Shown here: positions 19,264 through 28,279 of the stretch, piece after piece
How positions within the stretch are numbered: the stretch's first letter is position 1
Layout of the letters: every line of letters starts with the position of its first letter
Assembly (NCBI RefSeq): GCF_024733555.1
Contig: NZ_JANIOF010000001.1
Coordinates: forward strand, 1,636,856 to 1,700,855
Direction of reading: 5' to 3'
DNA length: 64,000 nt
From: Paenibacillus sp. SC116
GTDB taxonomy: Bacteria > Bacillota > Bacilli > Paenibacillales > Paenibacillaceae
Notes under the pieces: generated by a model
What the model saw: only the letters and a program-made list of their open reading frames with translations
What the model was told of the DNA's origin: nothing
Database searches by the model: none
Position numbers and translations under genes: made by a program

Positions 19264-21225
19264 ATGTCGAGTAGTAACTTTCGATTCTCCACACTAAAAA
19301 TGTCACGTTGGATGACGGTAAGCGGTATTGCCTTCATCCTTTTTCTTGGCGTTATGCTGTGGAAATGCATCATATTAAATGAGACGTTGGCGATCCCGAA
19401 TATGAAGACGGATCGCAGTGATATTTTTGTGACGTTAGGCGCTTTATTCCTGTTGGGAGGCTGGACATGGTGGCTGCCAAGGCATTGGCGGCCCATCACC
19501 TTCATCGTGCTGAACGTACTTCTTACTTTACTGCTCTTTTCAGATTTAGTGTATTACCGTTACTTCCAAGACTTTATCTCCGTACCTGTTCTGATGCAGG
19601 CTGGACAAGTGAGCGCACTGGGCGGAAGCATCGCATCCCTGATCTATTGGGGAGATATCGTCTATTTCATCGATTGGTTTATTCTTATTCCGTTCCACAT
19701 CATACAATTCCACTTGATGAAGCAAGAACGAAAGGAAAAGCTGCAATATTCGATTCGAAACAAAAAGAATATTATTTGGATGCGACTCAGCATCGGTACG
19801 CTTACGTTAGTAATCGGTTCAATCATGCTGTATATGCCTATCCAAAAAGCAACAAGTACTTGGGCAAAAGGCTTGCTCGCCTCTAACTGGTGGAATCCTG
19901 CTGTTTACAATATTACAGGACTGTATGGATTCCATGGTTACGATATTTATCGTTATGCGAAAGAGAACTGGTTCGCAGATAAGTCAATCACAGAGGAAGA
20001 GAAGCAGCAGGCTAAAGAATGGTTTGTTAACCATGCTCCTATGTTGAAAGGGCCTAGCTCAACGTTTGGTAAATACAAAGGCAGCAATGTCATCGTGATT
20101 CAAGCAGAGGCCTTCGAGAATTTCGTCATTAATCAGACGATTAATGGGCAGGAGATTACACCCAATCTTAATGCACTTCTAAAAGATAGTATGTATATGA
20201 ATCGCTTCTTCCATCAAACAGGACAAGGTCGAACGTCAGATGCAGATCTTGCGGTTCAAACTAGCTTGCATCCGCTTCCAACTGGCTCAGCATTTATCCG
20301 CTATCCGGATCATACCTATGATGCATTACCAGGAGTTCTCAAGGAGAACGGATATGCGACAGGAGCCTTCCATGCTTACGAAGGAAGCTTCTGGAACCGT
20401 TATGTCATGTACGAAAATTTCGGTTACGACTATTTTATGAGCAAGAAAGACTACCAAATGGACGAGCCACTTGGATGGTCACTTGGAGATACTTCCTTCT
20501 TCCGTCAATCTGTCGAGCGTTTAGCTGCGGAGCAAAAGCAACCATTCTATGCATTTATGATCGGACTAACGAGCCACCATCCATATACAATGCCAGATAC
20601 ATATACTGCGTTGAATGTAGCACCATTCGATAAGACGATTTTCGGAGAATACTTGCGTTCTATTCATTACGTAGACGCAGCGGTTGGATCTTTGATCGAG
20701 GATTTGAAAAAGAGAGGGCTATGGGACAACACGATTCTCATGTTCTACGGCGACCATGATAACTCCATCCTTGAACGCGAGCCGTTAGCACAGCTTCTAG
20801 GCCATGAGATAAGTGATCTCGATATGCTGGAGATGAAAAATCAAGTTCCTCTCATTGTACACTTGCCAGATGGAGCTGAAGCAGGCGTGTACAATCAAGT
20901 AACTGGGCAAATGGATATTGCACCAACCCTGCTGCATTGGCTCGGTATTGACACAACTTCTAAGTTTTATATGGGCAGCAATCTGCAAGCTGAAGGAGAG
21001 CGTTTAGTTGTGCTTCGAACAGGTGCAGCCACAAATGGCGATCTATTCTTCGTTCCAGCGGCAGATGGCGTGTTCCAAAACGGAAAGTGCTACGATTACA
21101 AGACAAGAGATCTAATCGATGTTGAGCCGTGCAGACCGCTTCATGATGAAGCGAAGTTGCGACTCAAACTGTCTGATCTCGTCATTACACGAAACGTAAT
21201 TCCGCAACTCCGTCCTGCTCCATAG
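19264..21225 (+). CDS. LTA synthase family membrane sulfatase-fold protein
   Basis: A 653-residue polytopic enzyme of the lipoteichoic acid synthase type, which moves glycerol-phosphate from phosphatidylglycerol to the growing chain outside the cell. About five membrane helices occupy residues 15-200. The extracellular sulfatase domain starts at VIVIQAEAFENFV. The catalytic Thr is in FHQTGQGRTSDAD, and metal ligands appear in MFYGDHDNSI and HHPYTMPD. The ATG has only a weak GTGAG upstream. A strong terminator follows. Primase, elongase or a phosphonate variant cannot be told apart here. Confidence 0.9.
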   Translation: MSSSNFRFSTLKMSRWMTVSGIAFILFLGVMLWKCIILNETLAIPNMKTDRSDIFVTLGALFLLGGWTWWLPRHWRPITFIVLNVLLTLLLFSDLVYYRYFQDFISVPVLMQAGQVSALGGSIASLIYWGDIVYFIDWFILIPFHIIQFHLMKQERKEKLQYSIRNKKNIIWMRLSIGTLTLVIGSIMLYMPIQKATSTWAKGLLASNWWNPAVYNITGLYGFHGYDIYRYAKENWFADKSITEEEKQQAKEWFVNHAPMLKGPSSTFGKYKGSNVIVIQAEAFENFVINQTINGQEITPNLNALLKDSMYMNRFFHQTGQGRTSDADLAVQTSLHPLPTGSAFIRYPDHTYDALPGVLKENGYATGAFHAYEGSFWNRYVMYENFGYDYFMSKKDYQMDEPLGWSLGDTSFFRQSVERLAAEQKQPFYAFMIGLTSHHPYTMPDTYTALNVAPFDKTIFGEYLRSIHYVDAAVGSLIEDLKKRGLWDNTILMFYGDHDNSILEREPLAQLLGHEISDLDMLEMKNQVPLIVHLPDGAEAGVYNQVTGQMDIAPTLLHWLGIDTTSKFYMGSNLQAEGERLVVLRTGAATNGDLFFVPAADGVFQNGKCYDYKTRDLIDVEPCRPLHDEAKLRLKLSDLVITRNVIPQLRPAP

Positions 21226-21238
21226 CAGGAAATGGTGT

Positions 21239-21279
21239 AAGGGTGTCCCCTAGTCTAATGACGATTGGGGGCACCCTTT
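21239..21279. terminator. Terminator after the LTA-synthase-like gene
   Basis: AAGGGTGTCCCC (21239-21250) pairs with GGGGGCACCCTT (21267-21278), followed by a short T/A stretch. It lies between convergent genes. Confidence 0.8.
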
Positions 21280-21297
21280 ATTTGTTGCACAAGCAGC

Positions 21298-21585
21298 TTA
21301 TGAACGATGGTTATCCCATTGTTCACTGCCCAGCAGCTTATCCAAACGAACGTGTTCTTCTCCAAGCATTTCTTCAGCCAACTCCACTGCTTGCGGGTTC
21401 AAGCTCGCATGCGATTGCGTCACAGATTGGTCTGCGTGTGCCAACGACTGTTGTGCCTGCAAGACAGACTGTTCCGTTGGATGCGTTAATGCTTGAGATA
21501 CAGCATGGTGAGCTTTCTCAACTGAATTCTGAGCTTGTGAGATCGGATTCTGCGCTTGCAAACTGGAATCGTACCTTTTCACCAA
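21298..21585 (-). CDS. Small helical Gln/Ala/Ser-rich protein, unknown function
   Basis: A 95-residue soluble protein starting at TTG 21585 or GTG 21582, behind a strong GGAGGAGG on the minus strand. The sequence is low in complexity and probably helical. Two related blocks, ISQAQNSVEKAHHAVSQA and VLQAQQSLAHADQSVTQS, look like an internal repeat of a QAQxS...A...S pattern. No signal peptide or membrane segment. I do not recognise the family; the good ribosome binding site and own terminator region support a real gene. The open frame antisense to it is likely a shadow. Confidence 0.6.
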   Translation of the reverse strand: MVKRYDSSLQAQNPISQAQNSVEKAHHAVSQALTHPTEQSVLQAQQSLAHADQSVTQSHASLNPQAVELAEEMLGEEHVRLDKLLGSEQWDNHRS

Positions 21586-21766
21586 TGGTATAGCCTCCTC
21601 CGTTCAAGTCATGAATACACGGAATAAATGAAGTAAATATGACTCGACCTTTCGTCGTTCGTATTACCATCTTCATCTTGTGCAGAACGGGATATTTATA
21701 TCCATATGGCATTGTTGGTATTATTGCTGAATGCTGAACGCATTTTAAAAAAGTATCACGTCCGAC

Positions 21767-22426
21767 TTAACGATTGTTTTCTTTTTCGCTAACCTTTATT
21801 TTGAGCAGCATAACGGTATCATTCGATTGAATCATTTCTTGAACAGCTTCTGGATGGGTCCCTTCATATCCTGATCTGATACTGCCTTTGTTCATACGGA
21901 AGGAACCAATAAGAGCCGTTTCTCCCGACTGTAAGGAGACTCCCTCTTCACCCATTGTATATTCCCATCCTGTCCGTCCTAATTCCGATTTGTCACCGAT
22001 AAATTGATCGATTGCTACCATTCCAGCGCTGCTGCTTTCTGTATAAAGCTTGATCATGTCTTTATTATTGGCTCCATATATCCAAGCAAGTCCGACTCTT
22101 CCCTCATAGGTTTCATGGGGAGATCGACCATAAGAAAGTGCAGCGATGGGCTCGTCGATCTTTTTCCCTTTCTTATATCCTTCCACCCAAATATCCACCC
22201 AACTGCGGTCAGCGCGATGAAGTTTCAATTTGTAATTCCCAACTTTCCCAATCCCCAATTCCTTAAATGTAGCAGCATAGGAGTCATCAGCATGAATAAC
22301 AGCAATCTCATTCTTATCTTCAGTATCCCCCTCAAACAGACTGCATCCACTTAGCAGCATGATTATAGCGAACAAGACTAACATTTTAAATCGTACGGAG
22401 CCTCCAACTGTTTTCAAAACGCTCAT
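21767..22426 (-). CDS. Putative lipoprotein, unknown function
   Basis: A 219-residue secreted lipoprotein. A basic N-terminus and hydrophobic stretch end in the lipobox MLLSGC with the Cys near residue 28. The mature part begins with an acidic spacer (FEGDTEDKNE) and contains beta-rich segments such as WVDIWVEGYKKGKKIDEPIAALSYG and VGLAWIYGANN. No catalytic motif is recognisable. It stands alone. Confidence 0.72.
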   Translation of the reverse strand: MSVLKTVGGSVRFKMLVLFAIIMLLSGCSLFEGDTEDKNEIAVIHADDSYAATFKELGIGKVGNYKLKLHRADRSWVDIWVEGYKKGKKIDEPIAALSYGRSPHETYEGRVGLAWIYGANNKDMIKLYTESSSAGMVAIDQFIGDKSELGRTGWEYTMGEEGVSLQSGETALIGSFRMNKGSIRSGYEGTHPEAVQEMIQSNDTVMLLKIKVSEKENNR

Positions 22427-22576
22427 CTCCTCTTCCCCAGCTTAAACAAGTGTTTTACGAATTGGATAAATCCATTGTTATTTGCAAAGTAGACCATGTT
22501 CTAACTCGACTCCCATTGTAACACTTTACCATTTTATGAATCACCTTTATTTCTTTCTCATTGCAAAACCAACTAA

Positions 22577-22620
22577 ACAAAAAACGAGCCAGTAAGGGTT
22601 GAACCCTATACTAACTCGTT
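22577..22620 (-). terminator. Terminator after the DUF1450 gene
   Basis: AACGAG...AGTA (22583-22594) pairs with TACT...CTCGTT (22609-22620), with an inner GGG/CCC pair. The A-run at 22578-22583 gives a U-tract in the minus direction. Confidence 0.6.
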
Positions 22621-22657
22621 TGTCCGATTCCTATTATGTTCCATATACTAAGCCACT

Positions 22658-22882
22658 TTATTTCACGTATTGCTTTGCCTTCTCGACTGCCTCTTCTTCC
22701 GTAGCTCCAGTAATATAACGACCATTAATATAAATGAAGACGCGCTTCTGGCAAGGGCCGCAATATGATTTGCATCCCACTTTTACTTCTGCCGCAGGAT
22801 CGAGCGTTTTTACTTTTGGCAAAAAAGTTTTCATTTTAATATGACGGCATTTATCACAGATACGAATATCATTATTAGACAT
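22658..22882 (-). CDS. DUF1450 family small Cys-rich protein (YuzB-like)
   Basis: A 74-residue cytosolic protein. I prefer ATG 22882, 8 bases after GGAGTG, over GTG 22891. Cys pairs occur in CDKC at the N-terminus and in GCKSYCGPCQ, resembling the thioredoxin-like [2Fe-2S] ferredoxin fold of YuzB-type proteins. The C-terminal FIYINGRYITGATEEEAVEKAKQ matches the family's ligand-region ending. Redox or metal role is a family inference. Confidence 0.7.
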   Translation of the reverse strand: MSNNDIRICDKCRHIKMKTFLPKVKTLDPAAEVKVGCKSYCGPCQKRVFIYINGRYITGATEEEAVEKAKQYVK

Positions 22883-22971
22883 AGTAGTCACTCCGATTGT
22901 TCCCTATATTGTTCAATAAGACAGACAACCTATATTGTACGAGAACATCTTCAATGACGCAACCATACTTA

Positions 22972-23217
22972 TCATTGCAAATGCTTAGGATCGTCATATT
23001 GCTGCGCTTTTTTGGTGAACCACGGAATGACAATCATAGTAAATGCAATATCATCGATCGGAATGAATGGCATGAAATCCGGAAGAATCCAATACAAAAC
23101 GACAGCACCGACGAAAAATAATTTGAGTTTAAAGGGAACTTTGCGTGAAGTCAGCATCTGTGGAGCAGCTCGAAACAAACTCCATAGACGCCCATATGTG
23201 CGCGTACTACGTGCCAT
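22972..23217 (-). CDS. YkvA-like DUF1232 small membrane protein
   Basis: An 81-residue protein beginning MARSTRTYGR at ATG 23217, directly behind AGGAGGTG. A longer frame upstream lacks such a site. The core segment FFVGAVVLYWILPDFMPFIP, followed by IDDIAF, is the DUF1232 signature, with one or two membrane-associated helices. Function is unknown. The DUF1450 gene lies 90 bases downstream. Confidence 0.75.
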   Translation of the reverse strand: MARSTRTYGRLWSLFRAAPQMLTSRKVPFKLKLFFVGAVVLYWILPDFMPFIPIDDIAFTMIVIPWFTKKAQQYDDPKHLQ

Positions 23218-23282
23218 CGTATACACCTCCTGGTTAGTAATCCTAGTGTATACCGAAGCATTCGTCACATGCAAATGGAATG

Positions 23283-24491
23283 CTAATCTGGCAACAGCGC
23301 TTCCTTCAAAATGGCACACACTTCGTGATAAATACTGCCGAACTGGGATAATGGAAGTGGATTTATACCATATCCAACCTCAATCGTAAACGCTGGCTTG
23401 CGATATTGCTGAATAAACCAATCTTTGAAGCCCGCATCGCTTCCTGTCAGCTTCACTGCTCGATATCCACTTACTCGAGCCAGCCTTTTGGCCCAAACTT
23501 CTGCCTCTGGCGGCTCATAATCTCGATAATTCCAATAGATTTCTCTTCCTTGTGAATGAAAGCTTAACGCCATCGCAAATTGCTTCTCTTCCGCCATTCG
23601 ATACAAGGCGAATGCCTCTGGTTCTGTCAATGGAGCTTCTCCACTGTAGTTCATGGCAGATGGCTCATATACGCCTCTACGCACTTGCTCTTCCTCCCAA
23701 TGAGCAGGAAACTGATCATTTAAATCTACGCCTCGTATATTCGATTTCCAGCGATCGAATCTGCGATCTTCCTCATTCCATTCTACTAAACTATGCTCCC
23801 ATGAGTGCTGTCCACTTACCCCTTCTTGTACAAGCTCTACACCATCCGGATTTACCATAGGCACGAACCAGATTGATGTGTGTTCACTAGCAAGTCTAGC
23901 ATCCCATTTCCCCCAACGTAAGCCTGATTGCAAATAACGAGCATAGTCTTCCACAAACTGCATTAGCAGTGAAGAAGTAAGCCATTCATTTGCATGAACA
24001 GCACCATTTACATGAATACGTCGCGGACCTTCTCCTATCCGGATTGCGTATATGTCCTTGCCTAATACACTCTTTCCAATTGACTCCACGTGTACAATAC
24101 TAGGAAAAGCACGCTGTACATACCTTACATCTTGCTCCAACTCATACGGTCCGTATTCTGCGCTAGCCCTCCAATCTGAAGGTTGAACTGCGTAATCTAA
24201 TGATATGCACTGTCCAGGAACAAGCTCGCATTGCTGAATGGATTCGTTCGCGTCCTTAAGCAACTGTTCCGATATGCCAAGCTTCCATGAGATCGATTCC
24301 CATGACTCATAAGCCTGCACGGTGTATATGGAGGCGGGGCGCTCAGGGATGAACAAATGCTGCCCAGGCATTAAATAAGGGCTGACATTCACAGTGGGAT
24401 TAGCCGCTAACAATGCTTCCAGCGTAATTCCACAGCGCAGACAGATGCGCAAAGGCGTGTCTCCTTTGCGTACCTTATAGAGGGTGCTCAT
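23283..24491 (-). CDS. LysM-containing M14 zinc carboxypeptidase (gamma-D-glutamyl-diamino acid endopeptidase type)
   Basis: Probable peptidoglycan peptidase cutting gamma-D-Glu to diaminopimelate bonds, as in spore cortex or wall turnover. Residues 1-50 and about 53-100 are two LysM domains (YKVRKGDTPLRICLRCGIT and IYTVQAYESWESISWKLGI). The M14 domain follows. Zinc ligands are His and Glu in VHANEW and a later His in SFHSQG; the catalytic Glu is in FTIEVGYGINP. No signal peptide is seen, so it may be a mother-cell or spore protein. At 402 residues it matches endopeptidase I. Confidence 0.88.
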   Translation of the reverse strand: MSTLYKVRKGDTPLRICLRCGITLEALLAANPTVNVSPYLMPGQHLFIPERPASIYTVQAYESWESISWKLGISEQLLKDANESIQQCELVPGQCISLDYAVQPSDWRASAEYGPYELEQDVRYVQRAFPSIVHVESIGKSVLGKDIYAIRIGEGPRRIHVNGAVHANEWLTSSLLMQFVEDYARYLQSGLRWGKWDARLASEHTSIWFVPMVNPDGVELVQEGVSGQHSWEHSLVEWNEEDRRFDRWKSNIRGVDLNDQFPAHWEEEQVRRGVYEPSAMNYSGEAPLTEPEAFALYRMAEEKQFAMALSFHSQGREIYWNYRDYEPPEAEVWAKRLARVSGYRAVKLTGSDAGFKDWFIQQYRKPAFTIEVGYGINPLPLSQFGSIYHEVCAILKEALLPD

Positions 24492-24727
24492 AAGACGCGT
24501 CTCCCTTCTGCATCTATGTTCTTAGTAGTAATCTTTATGCCTATAAAGGCTTGCACCATCACTGTAATTGCCGTTAATCATCCACTTGTGAAAGGAATGT
24601 GCATGTACATACCAACAACAAGGCGCTTAGCCTCTTTTCCCGCAAGCTAGCAGGAACGTCCAATTCACTGTCGTTTGTTCTACATAAGATATAAGAAAGA
24701 AGCGCGACTTTAATGGGAGGACCTGCC

Positions 24728-26062
24728 ATGTACGTGTATCAATTAAATACACATGTCGCCCTTGGTGACGACCGGGCCTATTGGGCAGATTTACAGCTGC
24801 TGAATCAATCCAATGAGCCAGTGGAAACGCATATTCAATTGTATAACCTTGACATTGCAGCTGGTCCATCCAAAGCAAATGTCTATTACCAGCACATCAT
24901 TGTGCTGCAGCCCTTCGCAACAGAGGGCTCTTGCTTCAACTTACTGAATACACCAATAACCGGGGATTGTATAGGAGTAAAAATTACAACCGATAGTGAA
25001 CAGCCAAACACGATATTTGCCACAGTTATTTTGAAAAACAAGCTAGCTACCATAAAGAAAGCTCATCATATCCCTCTGCACGGGCGATTTCCGAAATATG
25101 CTTATATTGCAAACAGCGGCGATGATACGGTTCTTATTATTGACCGGTATACGCATCAAATCGTCGGAAGCCCCATTCAACTCCCTCAAAATGCTGTTCC
25201 CTTAGATATCGTTGCCTCCAAATACAGCGCATTCGTATATACGTCAAATAGCGGGACAGATAATGGCTCCACTATATATACACGCGGCAATCAATTGTGG
25301 CCCCTTACGCTAGAACTTGGTCTTGAACCGATAGCAATCGAGACGGACGAGCCATACGGGCTTCGTGTGTTTGCTATTAACAACAACTCTCCCACGAGTA
25401 CCGTTACCGTATTCAACATCGTTAGCGGACATACCGCCACGATCCCTGTAGGCGATAATGCAGTTGCCATTAGCTTCAATGAAACACATAACCGTTTGTA
25501 TGTGGCCAATCAAGATGAAGGCACGATATCCGTTATTGATGCAGCAAGCTACTCCATGATTGCAACCATCCCGCTATTACCGGGCACCCCTAACAACAGT
25601 GCTCCTATCGATCTCGTTTGCAGTCCAGATGGCCGATATGTATATATTGCAGCTAAAGGCTTACCTGGTGAAATACAAGTCGTTGAAACGGAGACGAATA
25701 CGCTGCTTAGCCCCATCATGCTAGATAATTCGTCCGAATCATCTACCTATATGCCTAGACGTTTAAGCATTTCATATGATAGCGCCATCTTATACGTGGC
25801 TATGTCCAATTACAACGGAGTCGTTAGTTTGAATGTCAAAAGCCCAGCTTCCCCCCGCTTATTCCCTGATATTATCGTGCCAAGCGGTCCACCTGAAGAT
25901 ATTTGCGTCACTCCTGATGGCTGGGAAGTATATATTGTGAGCAGCTGGGGTTTTGAAAGTACGGTGCTCATTTGGAACCGACGTACAAATGAATTCCAAC
26001 CGCTCCCCCTGCCTACTGGATTTCAGCCCATAAGAGTCGCTTTCTCACACATTATCGTCTAG
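24728..26062 (+). CDS. YVTN-type beta-propeller repeat protein
   Basis: A 444-residue protein starting at ATG 24728, 7 bases after GGGAGG. The first about 115 residues form a separate beta-rich domain (MYVYQLNTHVALGDDRAYWADLQLLNQS). The rest holds repeated propeller blades: YAYIANSGDDTVLIID, RLYVANQDEGTISVIDA, YVYIAAKGLPGEIQVVE and LYVAMSNYNGVVSLN. No signal peptide or anchor is visible, which is unusual for surface YVTN proteins and suggests a cytosolic or spore-coat location. The N-terminal domain resembles nothing I recognise. Confidence 0.75.
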   Translation: MYVYQLNTHVALGDDRAYWADLQLLNQSNEPVETHIQLYNLDIAAGPSKANVYYQHIIVLQPFATEGSCFNLLNTPITGDCIGVKITTDSEQPNTIFATVILKNKLATIKKAHHIPLHGRFPKYAYIANSGDDTVLIIDRYTHQIVGSPIQLPQNAVPLDIVASKYSAFVYTSNSGTDNGSTIYTRGNQLWPLTLELGLEPIAIETDEPYGLRVFAINNNSPTSTVTVFNIVSGHTATIPVGDNAVAISFNETHNRLYVANQDEGTISVIDAASYSMIATIPLLPGTPNNSAPIDLVCSPDGRYVYIAAKGLPGEIQVVETETNTLLSPIMLDNSSESSTYMPRRLSISYDSAILYVAMSNYNGVVSLNVKSPASPRLFPDIIVPSGPPEDICVTPDGWEVYIVSSWGFESTVLIWNRRTNEFQPLPLPTGFQPIRVAFSHIIV

Positions 26063-26169
26063 CACGAATGATACAGCTTAGTGAATATGATACAAAACGC
26101 ATAAATGAGGCATGCATCGTGCTAAGACCCTATCTGAACGTTCTAGAAGCAACAAGAGGAGGTATGAGC

Positions 26170-26715
26170 GTGGATCATTCTTATCGAGTCTTGACCTCCC
26201 GTCTACTGCTGCGTCCCTTGACGGAACATGATCTCGAGATTGTGCTCAGATGGCGCCGTCACGACCATATACGGAAATGGTTCCAAGATGACCTTACCAT
26301 CGAGCCCAAGCAGCAGCTTACATGGTATGAACGTTACCGTCAGCGCGAGGATGATATGATGTTCGTTGCCGTCGTGTTGAACGAAAATAAACCTATTGGG
26401 GCTGGGTCTTTGTATCGCATAAATAAACTTTCTCGAACAGCCGAATTCGGCCGCGTCTTCATCGGAGAGGCCGATGCTCAAGGCATGGGCTACGGGGAAG
26501 AAATCGTAAGAGGCATAACGGATTTCGGGGTCGAGATGCTCTCCCTGCGATGGGTTGAATTATTCGTCAAAATTACAAATACAAATGCGATTCGTACGTA
26601 TACGAATTGCGGCTACGTTCATGATCGAAAATATCGACCATCGAACAGCAGAGATCTTGGCTCCATCGTTCGTATGATTCGAACTGCACCACCGCGCTGG
26701 AAAGGGGAACGTTAA
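26170..26715 (+). CDS. GNAT family N-acetyltransferase (RimJ/RimL-like)
   Basis: An acetyltransferase of about 181 residues. AGGAGG at 26157-26162 is 7 bases before GTG 26170 but only 1 base before ATG 26164, so I prefer GTG 26170; longer starts run through the ribosome site. LLLRPLTEHDLEIVLRWRRHDHIRKWF is the N-terminal RimJ/RimL pattern, and FIGEADAQGMGYGEEIVRG is the acetyl-CoA loop. NTNAIRTYTNCGYVHD is the typical C-terminal motif. Substrate could be a sugar amine (as in flagellin or polysaccharide enzymes) or a protein N-terminus. Confidence 0.85.
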   Translation: MDHSYRVLTSRLLLRPLTEHDLEIVLRWRRHDHIRKWFQDDLTIEPKQQLTWYERYRQREDDMMFVAVVLNENKPIGAGSLYRINKLSRTAEFGRVFIGEADAQGMGYGEEIVRGITDFGVEMLSLRWVELFVKITNTNAIRTYTNCGYVHDRKYRPSNSRDLGSIVRMIRTAPPRWKGER

Positions 26716-26741
26716 GTTGTAATACTCGCCATTGCACAACA

Positions 26742-26787
26742 AAAGAAGAGACTTCTAGGTACTCACTCACCTAGAAGTCTCTTCTTT
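26742..26787. terminator. Bidirectional terminator
   Basis: AAAGAAGAGACTTCTAGGT (26742-26760) pairs perfectly with ACCTAGAAGTCTCTTCTTT (26769-26787) around an 8-base loop. It serves the convergent GNAT and racE genes. Confidence 0.95.
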
Positions 26788-26809
26788 ACATACACATGAA
26801 CGGGTTCCA

Positions 26810-27619
26810 TTAATAAAAGTTCGGCACTTGCCAAACGACAGGAATGGATTCCAGTTGGTCGCCAAGCCATTGCTTCGCAATATACTGGAACATACTCGGA
26901 TCGCCGCTGCAGAACATTTGGTGAATCGGCTGGTCTTCCTCATGAGCCAGTTGTCCCTTATCGTGAAGAATGGTACTTATTTCTCTTGCTGTCTCTTCTG
27001 CTGAATTAATAAGCTGTATATGAGAACCTATCACTTCTTGGACTGGATCTGATAGAAATGGATAATGCGTACAGCCTAATATGAGCGTATCAATTGGCGT
27101 TGACTTCAACGGCTCAATAGAATCAGCTACAATTCTGTACGTGCTGGAATCTCGGAACATCCCTTTCTCTACTAGCGGCACCAGTAATGGGCAAGCCAAG
27201 CTGTAGACTTTCACATGAGGAGATAACCGCTTAAGAGCCGATTCATAGGCCGCACTGCGGATCGTCCCATCTGTTCCAATCACACCGATATGGCCGGATT
27301 GCGAAGCCGATATTGCTGCTCTTGCTCCGGGATGAATCACACCTACAACAGGAACTGTCGTATAGGATCTTACTTCTTCCAAGGCAACAGCTGTCGCGGT
27401 ATTACAGGCTATAACGATCATTTTTGGATCGAATTGTGCTAAGTAGTCGACAATTTGTCGGGTGAATAACCGTACCTCGTCTGCTGCGCGAGGCCCATAA
27501 GGTGTACGGGCAGTGTCACCAAAATAAATAATCTTTTCCCTCGGGAGCTGTCTCATAACTTCTTTAACAACGGTTAACCCGCCAACCCCCGAATCAAACA
27601 TTGCGATAGCTTGCTGCAC
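26810..27619 (-). CDS. racE: Glutamate racemase
   Basis: Interconverts L- and D-glutamate to supply D-Glu for peptidoglycan. The two catalytic Cys are in VIACNTATA and ILGCTHYPFL, and the N-terminal MFDSGVGGLTVVKEV and YFGDTARTPYGPR are diagnostic. Length 269 is standard. The start is uncertain between GTG 27619 and the ATG seven codons inside. It is transcribed towards a terminator, and about 226 bases upstream separate it from the YtxH gene. Confidence 0.96.
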   Translation of the reverse strand: MQQAIAMFDSGVGGLTVVKEVMRQLPREKIIYFGDTARTPYGPRAADEVRLFTRQIVDYLAQFDPKMIVIACNTATAVALEEVRSYTTVPVVGVIHPGARAAISASQSGHIGVIGTDGTIRSAAYESALKRLSPHVKVYSLACPLLVPLVEKGMFRDSSTYRIVADSIEPLKSTPIDTLILGCTHYPFLSDPVQEVIGSHIQLINSAEETAREISTILHDKGQLAHEEDQPIHQMFCSGDPSMFQYIAKQWLGDQLESIPVVWQVPNFY

Positions 27620-27779
27620 GAATACACCGCTTCCTTCATTTCTTGTTTGACTGACTTATGCTAGAACTTCCGCGTGTGTTTATGCGGATGGTATGGTACA
27701 CCATATGTACAGTCCTTGAAAAACGTACCTTGATCTTAACTGATACCGAGACAAGGTTCAAGTCGAGCGCCATCCCAAA

Positions 27780-27823
27780 TAAATAGCCTTGACATCAGCG
27801 TTAGCCGACATCAAAGCTATTTG
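27780..27823 (-). terminator. Hairpin after the YtxH gene
   Basis: AAATAGC-CTTGACATC (27780-27795) pairs with GACATCAAAGCTATTT (27808-27823), a long stem with one or two mismatches and a short loop. It lacks a strong U-tract, so efficiency is uncertain. Confidence 0.55.
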
Positions 27824-27845
27824 TATCCAACACTTGTTATGAAAT

Positions 27846-28211
27846 TTATTTATTGGACTCGCAAGTGCTGCCGCTCTCACACTCTTCTTCACCGCATGGA
27901 GGCTCATCTGCTTCGTTATCGACAGAAATCTCTTCGGCTACGGAAGATACTTGGAGTCTGGATTGCTTCCATTCCGAAATCGACTGCTTCACTTCGCCAA
28001 TCCGATTTTTGGAAGCCTCAATAAATTCGCTCGTCGATTCACCAACTTGCTTAGCAATCGTTTGTGTGCGCTCTCCAACCTGTTTTGCGCCTTCCGCAAT
28101 ATCTTCTCTTAACTCACGCCCAGACTTTGGCGCAAACAATAAAGCGGATACGGCTCCTACAACTGTACCAATAATCGTTCCAATCCAAAATGGCTTTGTG
28201 CCCTTTGCCAT
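27846..28211 (-). CDS. YtxH-domain protein
   Basis: A 121-residue protein starting at ATG 28211, 9 bases after GAGGAGG. One N-terminal membrane segment with glycine zipper (FWIGTIIGTVVGAVSALLFAPKSGRELRE) is the YtxH signature. A charged, coiled helical region with KQVGE repeats follows, and the acidic tail ends with three cysteines (PPCGEEECESGSTC). General-stress or envelope role is inferred from B. subtilis ytxGH. It is 68 bases after the DUF948 gene and likely cotranscribed. Confidence 0.85.
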   Translation of the reverse strand: MAKGTKPFWIGTIIGTVVGAVSALLFAPKSGRELREDIAEGAKQVGERTQTIAKQVGESTSEFIEASKNRIGEVKQSISEWKQSRLQVSSVAEEISVDNEADEPPCGEEECESGSTCESNK

Positions 28212-28279
28212 ATTCAACGTCCTCCTCGCTGTTGTCTCCGTCATTCATCCCGACAAGCATATGTTCAACGATCCGGTTG

